From QAND01 sp003150225 (GTDB lineage Bacteria > Bacillota > Clostridia > Christensenellales > QAND01): 64,000 nt of DNA. The position numbers and the translations under genes are program-made. Below the pieces are notes generated by a model. The model saw nothing but the letters and a program-made list of their open reading frames with translations. It made no database searches and was not told the DNA's origin. Position 1 is the first letter of the stretch. Each line of letters begins with the position of its first letter. This document shows positions 52,562-61,930 of this stretch, in pieces. The DNA lies in the NCBI RefSeq assembly GCF_044357945.1, contig NZ_CP076563.1:744001-808000 (forward strand). The letters are read 5' to 3'.

Positions 52562-53809
52562 ATCGCATACACGAAGATCTGGCCGGTCTATGACAGTATA
52601 AAGCGCCTCCTGCATTATGTGGCACGGGAGGATAAGGTACAAAACCCCGATCCCCAGGGAATGCGTCAACTGGTCACCGGCATCAACTGTGATCCCGATC
52701 CCGGTATTGCGACACAGCAATGGCAGGATATTCAAATGCATTATGGGTTACGGGGAAACCGCTTGGCCTATCATGCGGTACAGTCCTTTCAAGGATACGA
52801 GGTTCCCCCCTCAACCGCCCATGAAATCGGAGTAAAGCTGGCAACAAAGCTATGGGGAGAAAACTACCAGGTTCTTGTCGCTACCCATGTTGATACAGAC
52901 GATATTCACAATCAATTTGCCATCAACCCCGTATCCTTCATAGGAGCCGAAAAATTCAGAAACGAGAATGCTTTTTATCCCCGAATGAGAGCTTTATCCG
53001 ATGAACTATGTAAAGAATATGGGCTTTCCATTATCGACCTTCCGCAATCTAAAAAGGGGAAATCCTATGCGGAGCACAAGGCAGAAAAGGAACATCTGCC
53101 CACCAAACGGGGTATGATCCGGGAGGATGTAGACGCCGCCATTGCTCAAAGCCAAACCTATCAGCAGTTTCTATCCTGCCTCCAAAGAATGGGATATGAG
53201 GTAAACACCCGTGGCAAGTATCATAAAATCCGGCCAATAGGCGATGAACGCTTTTTTCGGCTTCGCAGCTTGGACCACAATGAAGGGGCTTACACCCAAG
53301 AGGCCATCATCCAGCGGATTCTTGCAAATGAGGCCCCTGCCAAGCCATCCAAGCGTCCCCAACGCAAAACGCTTCGTGTCCGTCCCTATCCCGTTCTTCA
53401 TGGCCTACAAACCACTTGGTTCATTTATATCTTTGCCGCTGGGCCTCGGCGCAAATCTCGACCCCGGTCCCACCACACCGTTGTGTTGCGCAAGGACGCC
53501 CAAAGGCTTCGGCAAAGGGCGGCCATGTGCACCCTCCTATTTCAGCGAAAGATTACTACCCTATCTCAACTGGCCGAATATCAGCTTTCCCTACAACAAC
53601 AGATCAAAGAACAATCCTCCCAGTATCGTAAGACATGGGAAGAAAAACAGCGAGAAGCAATCGGCCAACAAGTCAAACAACTGCGGTACGAGCTGCGGCT
53701 CTGTAAACAGATCGCCTCGGAAAATGAGGAGGTGTCTCGCCAAGTCCATTTGAAGAACCAGCTAGAAAAACATATAGTGTCCAGGACGATTTCTACTCCC
53801 ATCAGATAG
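52562..53809 (+). CDS. MobP-type (VirD2-like) relaxase with AUC start
   Basis: The ~415-residue protein nicks oriT and pilots DNA to the recipient. Its first residues AYTKIWPVYDSIKRLLHYVARED are a relaxase N-terminus with the likely catalytic Tyr in HYVAR. The metal site is HVDTDDIHNQ, where the last His of the usual HNH is Gln. A long coiled C-terminus follows. The conserved start falls at an ATC (52562), behind AGGTGATCC, which matches the 16S rRNA tail. An in-frame GTG at 52508 inside mobC is the alternative. Confidence 0.85.
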   Translation: MAYTKIWPVYDSIKRLLHYVAREDKVQNPDPQGMRQLVTGINCDPDPGIATQQWQDIQMHYGLRGNRLAYHAVQSFQGYEVPPSTAHEIGVKLATKLWGENYQVLVATHVDTDDIHNQFAINPVSFIGAEKFRNENAFYPRMRALSDELCKEYGLSIIDLPQSKKGKSYAEHKAEKEHLPTKRGMIREDVDAAIAQSQTYQQFLSCLQRMGYEVNTRGKYHKIRPIGDERFFRLRSLDHNEGAYTQEAIIQRILANEAPAKPSKRPQRKTLRVRPYPVLHGLQTTWFIYIFAAGPRRKSRPRSHHTVVLRKDAQRLRQRAAMCTLLFQRKITTLSQLAEYQLSLQQQIKEQSSQYRKTWEEKQREAIGQQVKQLRYELRLCKQIASENEEVSRQVHLKNQLEKHIVSRTISTPIR

Positions 53810-53822
53810 AAAGGAGTATGCA

Positions 53823-54458
53823 ATGAATTTCAGCGATCCGGCCTCCCAACTGGTTGAGTTGGGATTAAAGGCCATCAGCACTGCCGCAATCGGCGGTGCA
53901 ATTGCCGGCAAATTTGTGATAAAAGGAGCAGCAAAAGGCGGTGTCAGATTGACCAAACTTGCCAATCAGAAAATCAAGACGCTAGCAGGAAAAGATCCGT
54001 ACTTTGTAAAAAAGGTGGAGGCATTGCAAAAGAGAGGACCCATCGCCATCTTTGCCGTCCCCAAGGAATGTGTAGACGCTTTTCGTGAGGCGAATATGGG
54101 AATGGAAAAGGGGTTGAATGTCTTTTACCATACCAGTCCCAGTGCGGATCGGCAGGGATTGGTTGAAATCATCGTAAATGAGGATCAGCTTGCCGTTGTT
54201 CAGCGAATTTTTCAACGTGCTGAGCTTACTTTTTTGGAGGATGATCGTACTCTAAAAAAAGACAAAGCCCCGGAGGATCGGAGCAACGGCAGTCCGTCCG
54301 GGGCTATCTCCAAAGCCTACGCTTCTTTTAGGCAGACCAACCAAGATCGTCCATCGGTTCGTTCCGAGCTAGAAAGTATCCAACATAACTCTTCCTCACA
54401 AAAAGAAAAAAAGAAAGGGGAAAAAATGCCATTGTTCAATAACCGGAAAGGACGATGA
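53823..54458 (+). CDS. PcfB-like (DUF3801) conjugation protein
   Basis: The 211-residue protein contains ISTAAIGGAIAGKFVIKGAAKGG and the domain GPIAIFAVPKECVDAFREANMG ... VEIIVNEDQLAVVQRIF typical of PcfB/DUF3801, a relaxosome-coupling partner. The C-terminal third is charged and disordered. AAAGGAGTATGCA precedes ATG 53823. Its TGA overlaps the first ATG of traG. Confidence 0.85.
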   Translation: MNFSDPASQLVELGLKAISTAAIGGAIAGKFVIKGAAKGGVRLTKLANQKIKTLAGKDPYFVKKVEALQKRGPIAIFAVPKECVDAFREANMGMEKGLNVFYHTSPSADRQGLVEIIVNEDQLAVVQRIFQRAELTFLEDDRTLKKDKAPEDRSNGSPSGAISKAYASFRQTNQDRPSVRSELESIQHNSSSQKEKKKGEKMPLFNNRKGR

Positions 54459-56228
54459 TGCAATATAAAAAATCCAAGCCAAGGCCAGTATGATTGGATC
54501 ATATGGCCTCTTTGTTATCCCCTCGTCCTATGGGCGGCCTTGCTGTTCGCCCCCTATTTTTCCTCCCATGTCAACGTCGGCACCATCTTAGATTCCCTTG
54601 TGCTTGCGCTCCAACATCCATTTTCCATCACATGGGCGGAATCCTCCCCGCGCTTTTTGTTGCTCTTTTCACTGGTCTATGGAATTGCCTGGGCTTCCTG
54701 GTGGGCAACCCGCCGCAATCTCCGTCCTAAGGAGGAATATGGGAGCGCCCATTGGGGCAATGTCCGGGAGCTCTGCAAACGCTATGCCGATCCTCATGGA
54801 GGCAACCGTATTTTTACGGAAAACTTCCGCATGGGCTTGGATGGCAAAAAACACCGGCGTTCCCTAAACTCTCTGATCCTAGGGGCCAGCGGCACCGGCA
54901 AATCCCGAAGCTATATCATCCCCAACATTCTTGCCATGAACGGCTCCATGCTGATCCTCGATCCAAAAAAGGAGCTATTGCGGTCTACCGGCGGCGTTCT
55001 AAAGAAAAATGGGTATGATGTACGGGTCTTTGACCTCATTGATATTCAAAACTCTTACCGCTACAACCCCATGCGCTATCTGGAATCAGACAAGGATGTA
55101 TTAACCCTGGTGGATGCCCTCATAAGGAACACCACTCCCGCCAAATCCCACGACACCGACCCTTTTTGGACAAAAGCAGAAACTTCCATGTTTCAAGCGT
55201 TAATCCTCTATCTCATGTACGAAGCGCCGCCCGAAGAACAAAACCTGGGGATGGTCATGGAGCTCTTGCGGGCAGGAGAGGCACGAGAGGAAGAAGACTT
55301 CCAAAGCCCCTTGGATATTCTCTTTGAACGCCTTGCCATGCGGGAGCCCGACCATGTTGCTGTCAAAGCCTACCGTACCTTTCAACAGGCGGCAGGAAAG
55401 ACGGCAAAATCCATCTTGGTGTCAGCGGGCGTCCGGCTCAGCTCCATTTCTCTCGGCATCATTGAATCCCTCGTCAGCATGGATGAGCTGGACCTATATA
55501 CCCTTGGCACCCAGAAGGTCGCCCTATATTGCTGCCTCCCCGACAACGACAAATCCCTCAACTACCTGGCCGGGTTGTTGATTATGCAGGTGATCCAGGT
55601 ACTCTATCGGGTTGCGGATCAGCACGGCGGCTCACTTCCTATCTCGGTTCATCTCATGCAGGACGAGTTTGCCAACGTCCCCAGCCTTCCGGGGGACGCC
55701 TACCAGCAGTACCTTAGCACCTGCCGATCCCGGAATATCCACAATTCCATCTGCATCCAAGGGTTGAGCCAGCTTCAAGCCATGTTCAAGGACGAGTGGG
55801 AGATCATCGTCGCCAACTGTGACGAGCTTCTTGTCCTTGGCGTCAATGACAGCAAATCCGCAGACTATATCAGTCACCTTATGGGCAAATCCACCGTGGA
55901 TATCACCACCCATGGGCATACCAAGGGCCTAAAAGGTTCTTACTCCGACAACTTCCAGCAAGTGGGTCGGGAACTGATGGCTCCCGATGAAATCCGGCTC
56001 ATGAATAACGACTATGCCCTGCTTTTGATCCGTGGGGAAAACCCATGCATTGACCGCAAATTTAACCTGTCCCGGCATCCCAGCTATGCCGCCACGCCGG
56101 AGGGTGGGGGCAGCCAGGACTTTGACTATACCCAGCTTACCTATCCGTTACAGCCGGATATCGACTTTGACGATACCGACGATCCCCAAGGCCATACCTT
56201 GAATCTTTTGGAGGTGCATTCCGATTAA
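54455..56228 (+). CDS. TraG/VirD4-type coupling protein with an apparent frameshift near the start
   Basis: The coupling ATPase feeds DNA to the channel. It has two N-terminal helices, Walker A GASGTGKS, Walker B LMQDEFANV and the C-terminal IQGLSQLQAMF segment. The expected start ATG 54455 overlaps the pcfB stop and gives MMQYKKSKPR, but the frame then stops at 54491. The main frame is open from 54459 and reads QYDWIIWPLCYPLVLW from 54486. Removing one C at 54485-54486 joins them. Otherwise translation would have to begin inside, for example at TTG 54540, losing most of the first helix. Confidence 0.85.
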
Positions 56229-56229
56229 C

Positions 56230-56526
56230 ATGCGTTGCCGAAAATTATTGACCTTTTGTTCCGTCCTGCTCCTAGTGTTTTCCCTTGCCGTACCCGCCCT
56301 TGCCGCCCCCGACGATCCACTTACCGTCGTCCATAACCTGGACGATTTCTTGTTTCAGTTCATCCAGGCCATCGGATATATCATGGCGGGCTATGGCGCA
56401 GTCCAGGTCGGCCTATCCTTCAAAACCCAGGATGCCAGCCAAAAATCCGCCGGATTGATGACCCTTGCCGGAGGCATTCTTGTAATCTTTGCTCGCAGCA
56501 TTATCTCCCTCATCACCGGGGGCTGA
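56230..56526 (+). CDS. VirB2/TrbC-like small membrane protein of the conjugation apparatus
   Basis: The 98-residue protein has a signal peptide ending PALAAPDD and two further hydrophobic helices (about 42-60 and 75-95) joined by a short polar loop with QDASQKSAG, the layout of VirB2/TrbC pilin subunits. The GGAGG ribosome site is 15 bases before ATG 56230. An ATT at 56224 would be better placed, which may be another non-AUG start. Confidence 0.65.
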   Translation: MRCRKLLTFCSVLLLVFSLAVPALAAPDDPLTVVHNLDDFLFQFIQAIGYIMAGYGAVQVGLSFKTQDASQKSAGLMTLAGGILVIFARSIISLITGG

Positions 56527-56558
56527 TCTCTTTGCCCATCTCTAGGAGGTGATCCCTC

Positions 56559-57401
56559 ATCGACAGCAATCTTACCATTGAACTTCTGGAAGGGGCCCTA
56601 AATACTTGGAATGAAAAGCTCAGCCAGTTGTGGACTCTCCTTACCACCAGCCCCGCCGAGTTTCGGGATGGGGCGATTTGGCAGACCATCGTTACCATCA
56701 ACGACGCTTTGAAAGCCTTTGCCCTGGCTCTATTGGTTTTATTTTTCTTTGCCAGCATCTTCAAGACCGTGGGGAATATGGCCGAGCTCAAACGGCCCGA
56801 GCTCATCGTCAAGATGCTGATCCGTTTCGTCCTGGCCCGTGCCGTGGTAATCTATGGGATGGACTTGATGCTGGCCGTATTTGAAATCTGCCAGGGCATC
56901 ATGGCCACCATTGGGGAATCCATCGGGGCCATCGGAGCAGAGCCCTTGGTTTTGCCCGACGCCATCCGGGCAAAAATATTGGACACCGGGTTCTTTGAAC
57001 GGATCCCCATGACAGCCGTTGCCCTCATCGGGAGCCTGGGCGTTACGATTATGTCCTTTGTTCTGATCCTCACGGTATATGGCCGCTTCTTTAAGCTCTA
57101 CATGTATACCGCCATCGCTCCCATCCCTTTGGCTTCCTTTGCCGGGGAAAGCACCGAATCCACCGGCAAAGCCTTTCTCCGCTCCTATATCGGGGTATGT
57201 ATGGAAGGGGCCATCATCATGCTGGCCATGCTGATCTTCAACGGCTTTGCCATATCCCCACCCGATCCCACCATCAACGTCGGCAGCACACAGATGATCT
57301 GGAACTATATTTCCGAAACCATTTTTAATTTCCTAGTTCTGGTGATTGTCGTTAAGGGCAGCGACCATATCACCAAGGAAATGCTGGGCCTATCGGGATG
57401 A
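56559..57401 (+). CDS. TrbL/VirB6-like conjugation membrane protein with AUC start
   Basis: The 280-residue polytopic protein has about six helices and the TrbL/VirB6-type segment FKLYMYTAIAPIPLASFAGE. The family-like N-terminus IDSNLTIELLEGALNTWNEK starts at ATC 56559, behind AGGAGGTGATCC, a 12-base match to the 16S tail. A stop lies nine bases upstream in frame, so the start cannot be earlier. The first canonical start (TTG 56628) has no ribosome site and would remove that region. The last 28 bases of the gene body are repeated at 62902. Confidence 0.82.
   Translation: MDSNLTIELLEGALNTWNEKLSQLWTLLTTSPAEFRDGAIWQTIVTINDALKAFALALLVLFFFASIFKTVGNMAELKRPELIVKMLIRFVLARAVVIYGMDLMLAVFEICQGIMATIGESIGAIGAEPLVLPDAIRAKILDTGFFERIPMTAVALIGSLGVTIMSFVLILTVYGRFFKLYMYTAIAPIPLASFAGESTESTGKAFLRSYIGVCMEGAIIMLAMLIFNGFAISPPDPTINVGSTQMIWNYISETIFNFLVLVIVVKGSDHITKEMLGLSG
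57372..57399 (+). repeat. 28-bp direct repeat, left copy (3' end of trbL)
   Basis: The sequence from ACCAAGGAAATG to CTATCGGGAT is identical to 62902-62929. The two copies bracket the 5.5-kb ABC/MarR/LysR cargo. Confidence 0.9.
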
Positions 57402-57471
57402 AAAAGCTCCGGCCTTCGGCAACGTTCCATAAGGAAGTAAAAAGTATTTTGGTCGGAACTGGCGTGTCAAA

Positions 57472-57615
57472 TCATGCCGGTTCCGATTCGTTTGGGGACT
57501 CCCTTCCAATCTTCAAAGGAATGCGGATTTGTCCCACATAGGTGAAATACAGGTCGATTCGCACCTGCTTCCTTCCGTTCTCCCTTACCGGGCTATGTAC
57601 CACATTCCAATACGG
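57472..57615 (-). pseudogene. C-terminal remnant of a large serine recombinase
   Basis: The minus-strand frame is open for 47 codons and reads NVVHSPVRENGRKQVRIDLY then FTYVGQIRIPL before a TGA. This resembles the tail of large serine recombinases of the DUF4368 type (a basic segment, then IDIYY and VG-I). A stop lies just upstream at 57616-57618, so the rest is gone. It lies next to the left repeat, where such a recombinase gene would be expected. The rest of 57616-57699 shows no gene. Confidence 0.5.
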
Positions 57616-57699
57616 CTAATTTCCCTTTTGCCACCACTTCCCTGATTTCTTGGAAAATCCAATTCATATATCCTATATAGTAATTTTTGTGAAGTCTAA

Positions 57700-59592
57700 T
57701 TAAGCGCCTATCGCATTACCCGTATAAAGCTGGTAGTACCGCCCTTTCTCCGCAATCAACTGGTCGTGGGTGCCCCGCTCGATGATACGGCCCTGCTCCA
57801 GTACCATGATGCAGTCCGCATTCTTGACCGTGGACAGACGGTGGGCAATCACGAAGGTGGTGCGCCCGTACATCAGGCCGTCCATACCTTGCTGCACCAA
57901 AGTCTCCGTCCGGGTGTCGATAGAGGAAGTGGCCTCGTCCAAAATCAGCACCGGCGGGTCGGCAACAGCGGCGCGGGCAATCGCCAATAGCTGGCGCTGA
58001 CCCTGGGAGAGGTTAGCTCCGTCCCCGGTGAGCACCGTCTGATACCCGTCCGGCAGGCGGCGGATAAATCCATCGGCGTTTGCAAGCTTTGCGGCGGCAA
58101 TGCACTCCTCATCGGTGGCATCAAGACGCCCATAGCGGATATTGTCCATAACTGTCCCGGTAAACAGGTGGGTGTCCTGAAGTACCATACCCAGGGAGCG
58201 GCGTAGGTCTGCCTTCTTGATTTTGTTGATATTGATCCCATCGTAGCGGATCTTGCCATCCGCGATGTCATAGAAACGGTTGATCAGGTTGGTAATGGTG
58301 GTCTTGCCCGCGCCAGTGGAGCCGACAAAGGCGATTTTCTGCCCCGGCGTGGCGTACAGCTTGATGTTATGCAGGATGATCTTACCCTCCTCATAGCCAA
58401 AGTCCACATCGTCAAAGGTGATGTCGCCCTCCAGTTTTTTGTAGGTGATGGTCCCGTCCGCCTTATGGGGATGTTTCCAGGCCCAAACCGCTGTCCGCTC
58501 GCTGGTCTCGGCCAAAGTGCCGTCCGCGTTTTCCTTTACGTTGACCAGCTCCACATAGCCGTTGTCCTCCTCCGGGTGCTCGTCCATCAGGTCAAAAATC
58601 CGCTGGGCGCCGGCCATTGCCATGACAATGCTGTTGAGCTGCTGGCTGATCTGGCTGACCGGCTGGGTGGAGTTTTTGTTCAGCGTCAGGAAGGAAACCA
58701 GAGTACCGAGCGTCAGCCCCAGGTATCCGTTCAGGGCGAATACCGCGCCTACCACCGCGCACAGCACATAGCTGATGTTACCCAGGTTCACATTGACCGG
58801 CATACTGATGTTGGAGAAGGTGTTGGCCTTGTCTGCGCTCTGGCGCAGCTCGTCGTTCAGCTTACGGAACTGCTCCAGGCTCTTGTCCTCATGGCAGAAT
58901 ACCTTGACCACCTTCTGGCCGTCCATCATTTCTTCAATGTAACCGTTGACTGCGCCCAGGTCTTTTTGCTGACGGGCAAAGTAAACGGATGACTTCGCAG
59001 CGATCTTCGAGGTGGCAAAGACCATCACGCCGATCACTGCCAGGGTGATAATGGTCAGCGGGATGTCCAGAATAAACATACTGACAAAGGAAGTCACGAT
59101 GGTCACGCCGGAGTTGATAACCTGGGGGATGCTCTGGCTCATGAGCTGCCGCAGAGTGTCCACGTCGTTGGTGTAAACGGACATGATGTCGCCGTGGGCA
59201 TGAGTATCAAAGTAGCGGATAGGCAGGCTTTCCATGTGCTGAAATAGCTCCACGCGGATGTTCCGCATCGTGCCTTGGCTAACATTAACCATGATCCGGT
59301 TGTAGGTATAGGCACAAAGTATGCCGATCCCGTAGGTGACCGCAACGGAGACCAGCGCCGTCGCCAAATGTGAGTAGTCCGGTGTCTGGGCCTGAGTCAG
59401 CGGCACGATGTAATCATCAATCAAACTCTGCATGAACAGGGTGCCCCGAAGGGTAGCCAAGGCGGAACCAAGGATACACACTACCACCATGAAAAAGGAA
59501 AACTTGTAATTTTTCAGCATCAACCCCAGCACCCGGCCCATGGTGCGGAGTTGCCGACCAGTGCTCATTTTGCTGTTTTTCTGTGCTGTCAT
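57700..59592 (-). CDS. ABC exporter, fused permease-ATPase (subunit B)
   Basis: The 630-residue protein has a six-helix exporter domain (about 20-340) and an ATPase domain with Walker A GSTGAGKTT, signature NLSQGQRQ and Walker B ILDEATSSID. The linker between them carries an unusual ~40-residue insert. It overlaps the other exporter gene by four bases, so they form a heterodimeric multidrug- or peptide-type exporter controlled by the adjacent MarR protein. Confidence 0.92.
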   Translation of the reverse strand: MTAQKNSKMSTGRQLRTMGRVLGLMLKNYKFSFFMVVVCILGSALATLRGTLFMQSLIDDYIVPLTQAQTPDYSHLATALVSVAVTYGIGILCAYTYNRIMVNVSQGTMRNIRVELFQHMESLPIRYFDTHAHGDIMSVYTNDVDTLRQLMSQSIPQVINSGVTIVTSFVSMFILDIPLTIITLAVIGVMVFATSKIAAKSSVYFARQQKDLGAVNGYIEEMMDGQKVVKVFCHEDKSLEQFRKLNDELRQSADKANTFSNISMPVNVNLGNISYVLCAVVGAVFALNGYLGLTLGTLVSFLTLNKNSTQPVSQISQQLNSIVMAMAGAQRIFDLMDEHPEEDNGYVELVNVKENADGTLAETSERTAVWAWKHPHKADGTITYKKLEGDITFDDVDFGYEEGKIILHNIKLYATPGQKIAFVGSTGAGKTTITNLINRFYDIADGKIRYDGININKIKKADLRRSLGMVLQDTHLFTGTVMDNIRYGRLDATDEECIAAAKLANADGFIRRLPDGYQTVLTGDGANLSQGQRQLLAIARAAVADPPVLILDEATSSIDTRTETLVQQGMDGLMYGRTTFVIAHRLSTVKNADCIMVLEQGRIIERGTHDQLIAEKGRYYQLYTGNAIGA

Positions 59593-61358
59593 GCCAAAAT
59601 ACCATCCTTTCCGTCCGGGGCCGGCTGGTCGAAGTCGCCGCCACCCTGGGTCTGCGCGTCATAGATCTCGCGATAAATCTGATTGGTTTTCAGAAGATTT
59701 TCGTGGGTATCAAAGCCGTTGACCTTTCCGTTATCCAGCACAAGGATACGGTCAGCGTCCTGTACGCTGGAAATTCTCTGAGCCACAATCAGCTTCGTGG
59801 TGCCGGGAATCTTTTTGGCAAACGCCTCTCGGATCTTCGCGTCGGTGGCCGTATCCACGGCGCTGGTGGAATCGTCCAAAATCAGCACTTTCGGCTTCTT
59901 CAGCAGGGCGCGGGCAATACAGAGACGCTGTTTCTGGCCGCCGGAGACATTGCTGCCGCCCTGCTCGATCCAGGTATTGTATCCATCCGGGAACCGCTCG
60001 ATGAACTCATCGGCACAGGCCAGGCGGCAGGCTTCGGCGCATTCTTCCTCCGTGGCGTCCTCTTTGCCCCAGCGCAGATTGTCCAGGATCGTGCCGGAGA
60101 ACAGCACATTTTTTTGCAGTACCACCGCCACCTGATTGCGCAGAGCCTCCATGTCATAGGAGCGAACGTCCTTGCCGCCGACACAGACGCTGCCGCTGTC
60201 CACATCGTACAAGCGGCTGACCAGGCTGACCAAGCTGGATTTTCCGCAGCCCGTTCCGCCGATGATACCAATGGTCTCGCCGGAGCGGATGTGCAGGTCA
60301 ATATCCTGGAGCGTCTTTTCGCCGCTGCCATGCTTATAGGAGAAGTCCACATGGTTGAAGTCGATGCTGCCGTCGGCAACGGTTTCCTCCGGCTGGGAGA
60401 GATTAGCCATATCGGGGACCTCGTTCAGGACCTCCGCGATCCGGCGTCCGCTGGCTGCGCTCATGGTGACCATGACAAAGATCATGGAGAGCATCATCAG
60501 GGACATGAGAACGCTCATCACATAGCTGAACAAGCTGGTCAGGCTGCCGGTGGACAGGTCGCCTGCCACGATGAAGTGCGCGCCGAACCAGGAGATGGCA
60601 AGGATGCAGCCATAGACCACCAGCATCATCACCGGGTTATTCAGCGCCAGGTTACTCTCCGCCTTGACGAACAGACCATAAAGTTTTTCCGCAGCCTTGC
60701 CGAATTTCTTGTTTTCGTGGTCCTCCCGCACGAACGCCTTGACCACACGGATGGCGGAAACATTCTCCTGCACACTGGCGTTTAGGTCGTCGTATTTGCG
60801 GAATACCTCATTGAACACCGGCAGGGTGCGGGTCATGATAAAAATCAGCCCCACAGCCAAAATAACGATGGCCACCAGGAAGATCGTGCTCAGCTTTACG
60901 CTAATGAAGAAACACATGACCATGCTGCAAATCAGCATCAAGGGAGCGCGAACCGCGATCCTCAGAATCATTTGATAGGCGTTCTGCACATTGGTCACAT
61001 CGGTGGTCATCCGGGTAACAAGACCGGCGGTGCTGTACTTGTCGATGTTGGAGAAGGCGAAGGTCTGTACCTTTTCATAAATCCCTTCTCGCAGGTTGCA
61101 GGCCAGGCCGGAAGACGCCTTTGCCGCGTACCGGCCCGCCAGGACGCCGAACACCAAGCTCAGAAAAGCCATGACCAGCATGATGCCGCCGTACAAATAG
61201 ACCTGGTTGATATTTCTCGCCTCGATCCCCTTGTCGATGATTGAAGCGGTAACGAATGGGATCAGTACTTCCATCAGCACTTCCCCCACCATAAAGATCG
61301 GCGCAAGGATAGAAGCGGATTTGTACTGCTTCACCTGCGCCAATAGCGTTTTAATCAT
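59589..61358 (-). CDS. ABC exporter, fused permease-ATPase (subunit A)
   Basis: The 589-residue protein has the six-helix domain (about 15-310) and ATPase domain with Walker A GGTGCGKSS, signature VSGGQKQ and ILDDSTSAVD. The Walker B glutamate is replaced by Asp (LILDDST), which marks a degenerate site, as found in heterodimeric exporters. The partner keeps Glu. It starts at ATG 61358, where the original marR frame would end. Confidence 0.92.
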   Translation of the reverse strand: MIKTLLAQVKQYKSASILAPIFMVGEVLMEVLIPFVTASIIDKGIEARNINQVYLYGGIMLVMAFLSLVFGVLAGRYAAKASSGLACNLREGIYEKVQTFAFSNIDKYSTAGLVTRMTTDVTNVQNAYQMILRIAVRAPLMLICSMVMCFFISVKLSTIFLVAIVILAVGLIFIMTRTLPVFNEVFRKYDDLNASVQENVSAIRVVKAFVREDHENKKFGKAAEKLYGLFVKAESNLALNNPVMMLVVYGCILAISWFGAHFIVAGDLSTGSLTSLFSYVMSVLMSLMMLSMIFVMVTMSAASGRRIAEVLNEVPDMANLSQPEETVADGSIDFNHVDFSYKHGSGEKTLQDIDLHIRSGETIGIIGGTGCGKSSLVSLVSRLYDVDSGSVCVGGKDVRSYDMEALRNQVAVVLQKNVLFSGTILDNLRWGKEDATEEECAEACRLACADEFIERFPDGYNTWIEQGGSNVSGGQKQRLCIARALLKKPKVLILDDSTSAVDTATDAKIREAFAKKIPGTTKLIVAQRISSVQDADRILVLDNGKVNGFDTHENLLKTNQIYREIYDAQTQGGGDFDQPAPDGKDGILA

Positions 61359-61385
61359 ATCGCTGCCTCCATTTCTTTTTTCAAA

Positions 61386-61775
61386 TTACAGAGCATTTGA
61401 TCCAGGACCTCCTCCAGCCATTGCTGGGATCTCCTGGTACAACCGCTTCTGCTGGGCAAGCAGACTGGTGTGAATCAACTGCTCGGCGCCGTAGGCCTTT
61501 TCCATCAGGATGATCTGCTTTTTCCCGTCGTCCAGCGGATCTTCCTTCATGCGTAAATATCCCTGCCTCAATGCCTTCAGTGTGGAGGACACGGAAGCTT
61601 TTGCCAGCGTTGCTAGAAGGTCCGCTCCGTAAATATCCTGCCCTCTGCGGCTCAACAGATAGTGGAGAAGGATACACTGGGTCGGTGATAACTCCATATC
61701 TTCTAGCAGTATCTTTCCGTACTGCTCCAAAGAGAGATGGAGCTGTTTCAAAGTCCATATGAGATTTTTCCGCAA
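61386..61775 (-). CDS. MarR-family regulator with frameshifted C-terminus
   Basis: The 129-residue winged-helix regulator (LSPTQCILLHYLLSRRGQDIYGADLL, then ASVSSTLKALRQGYLRM) probably represses the exporter operon. I chose TTG 61775, eight bases after AAAGGAG. The present frame ends in AMAGGGPGSNAL, but the next frame continues QQWLEEVLDQMLCNLKKEMEA, a normal MarR end that would overlap the exporter ATG. One extra base in the GGG at 61426-61428 (plus strand) explains it. It may be a real mutation or an assembly error. Confidence 0.8.
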   Translation of the reverse strand: MRKNLIWTLKQLHLSLEQYGKILLEDMELSPTQCILLHYLLSRRGQDIYGADLLATLAKASVSSTLKALRQGYLRMKEDPLDDGKKQIILMEKAYGAEQLIHTSLLAQQKRLYQEIPAMAGGGPGSNAL

Positions 61776-61930
61776 GGTTGGCTCTCCTTTCCCGAACTTT
61801 TTCACGGTAAACGATTCAGCTCCTGACCGTCCGTCCAGACATCATTATACGGATTTCCTGTTGAAAGTGAATTTAGAATATATTACTATTAGAAAGGAAA
61901 TCTTACTAATTGAAGAAGGAGGGCATTGCC

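Noticed and set aside
54465..54467. An ATA start for traG, as a further case of non-AUG initiation
   Set aside because: The ATGA-coupled start 54455 gives the expected basic N-terminus in another frame, so a frameshift explains the gene better than an ATA start.
59583..60785. A 400-codon plus-strand frame opposite the ABC exporter subunit
   Set aside because: The minus strand encodes a complete exporter with all motifs. The plus frame has no ribosome site.
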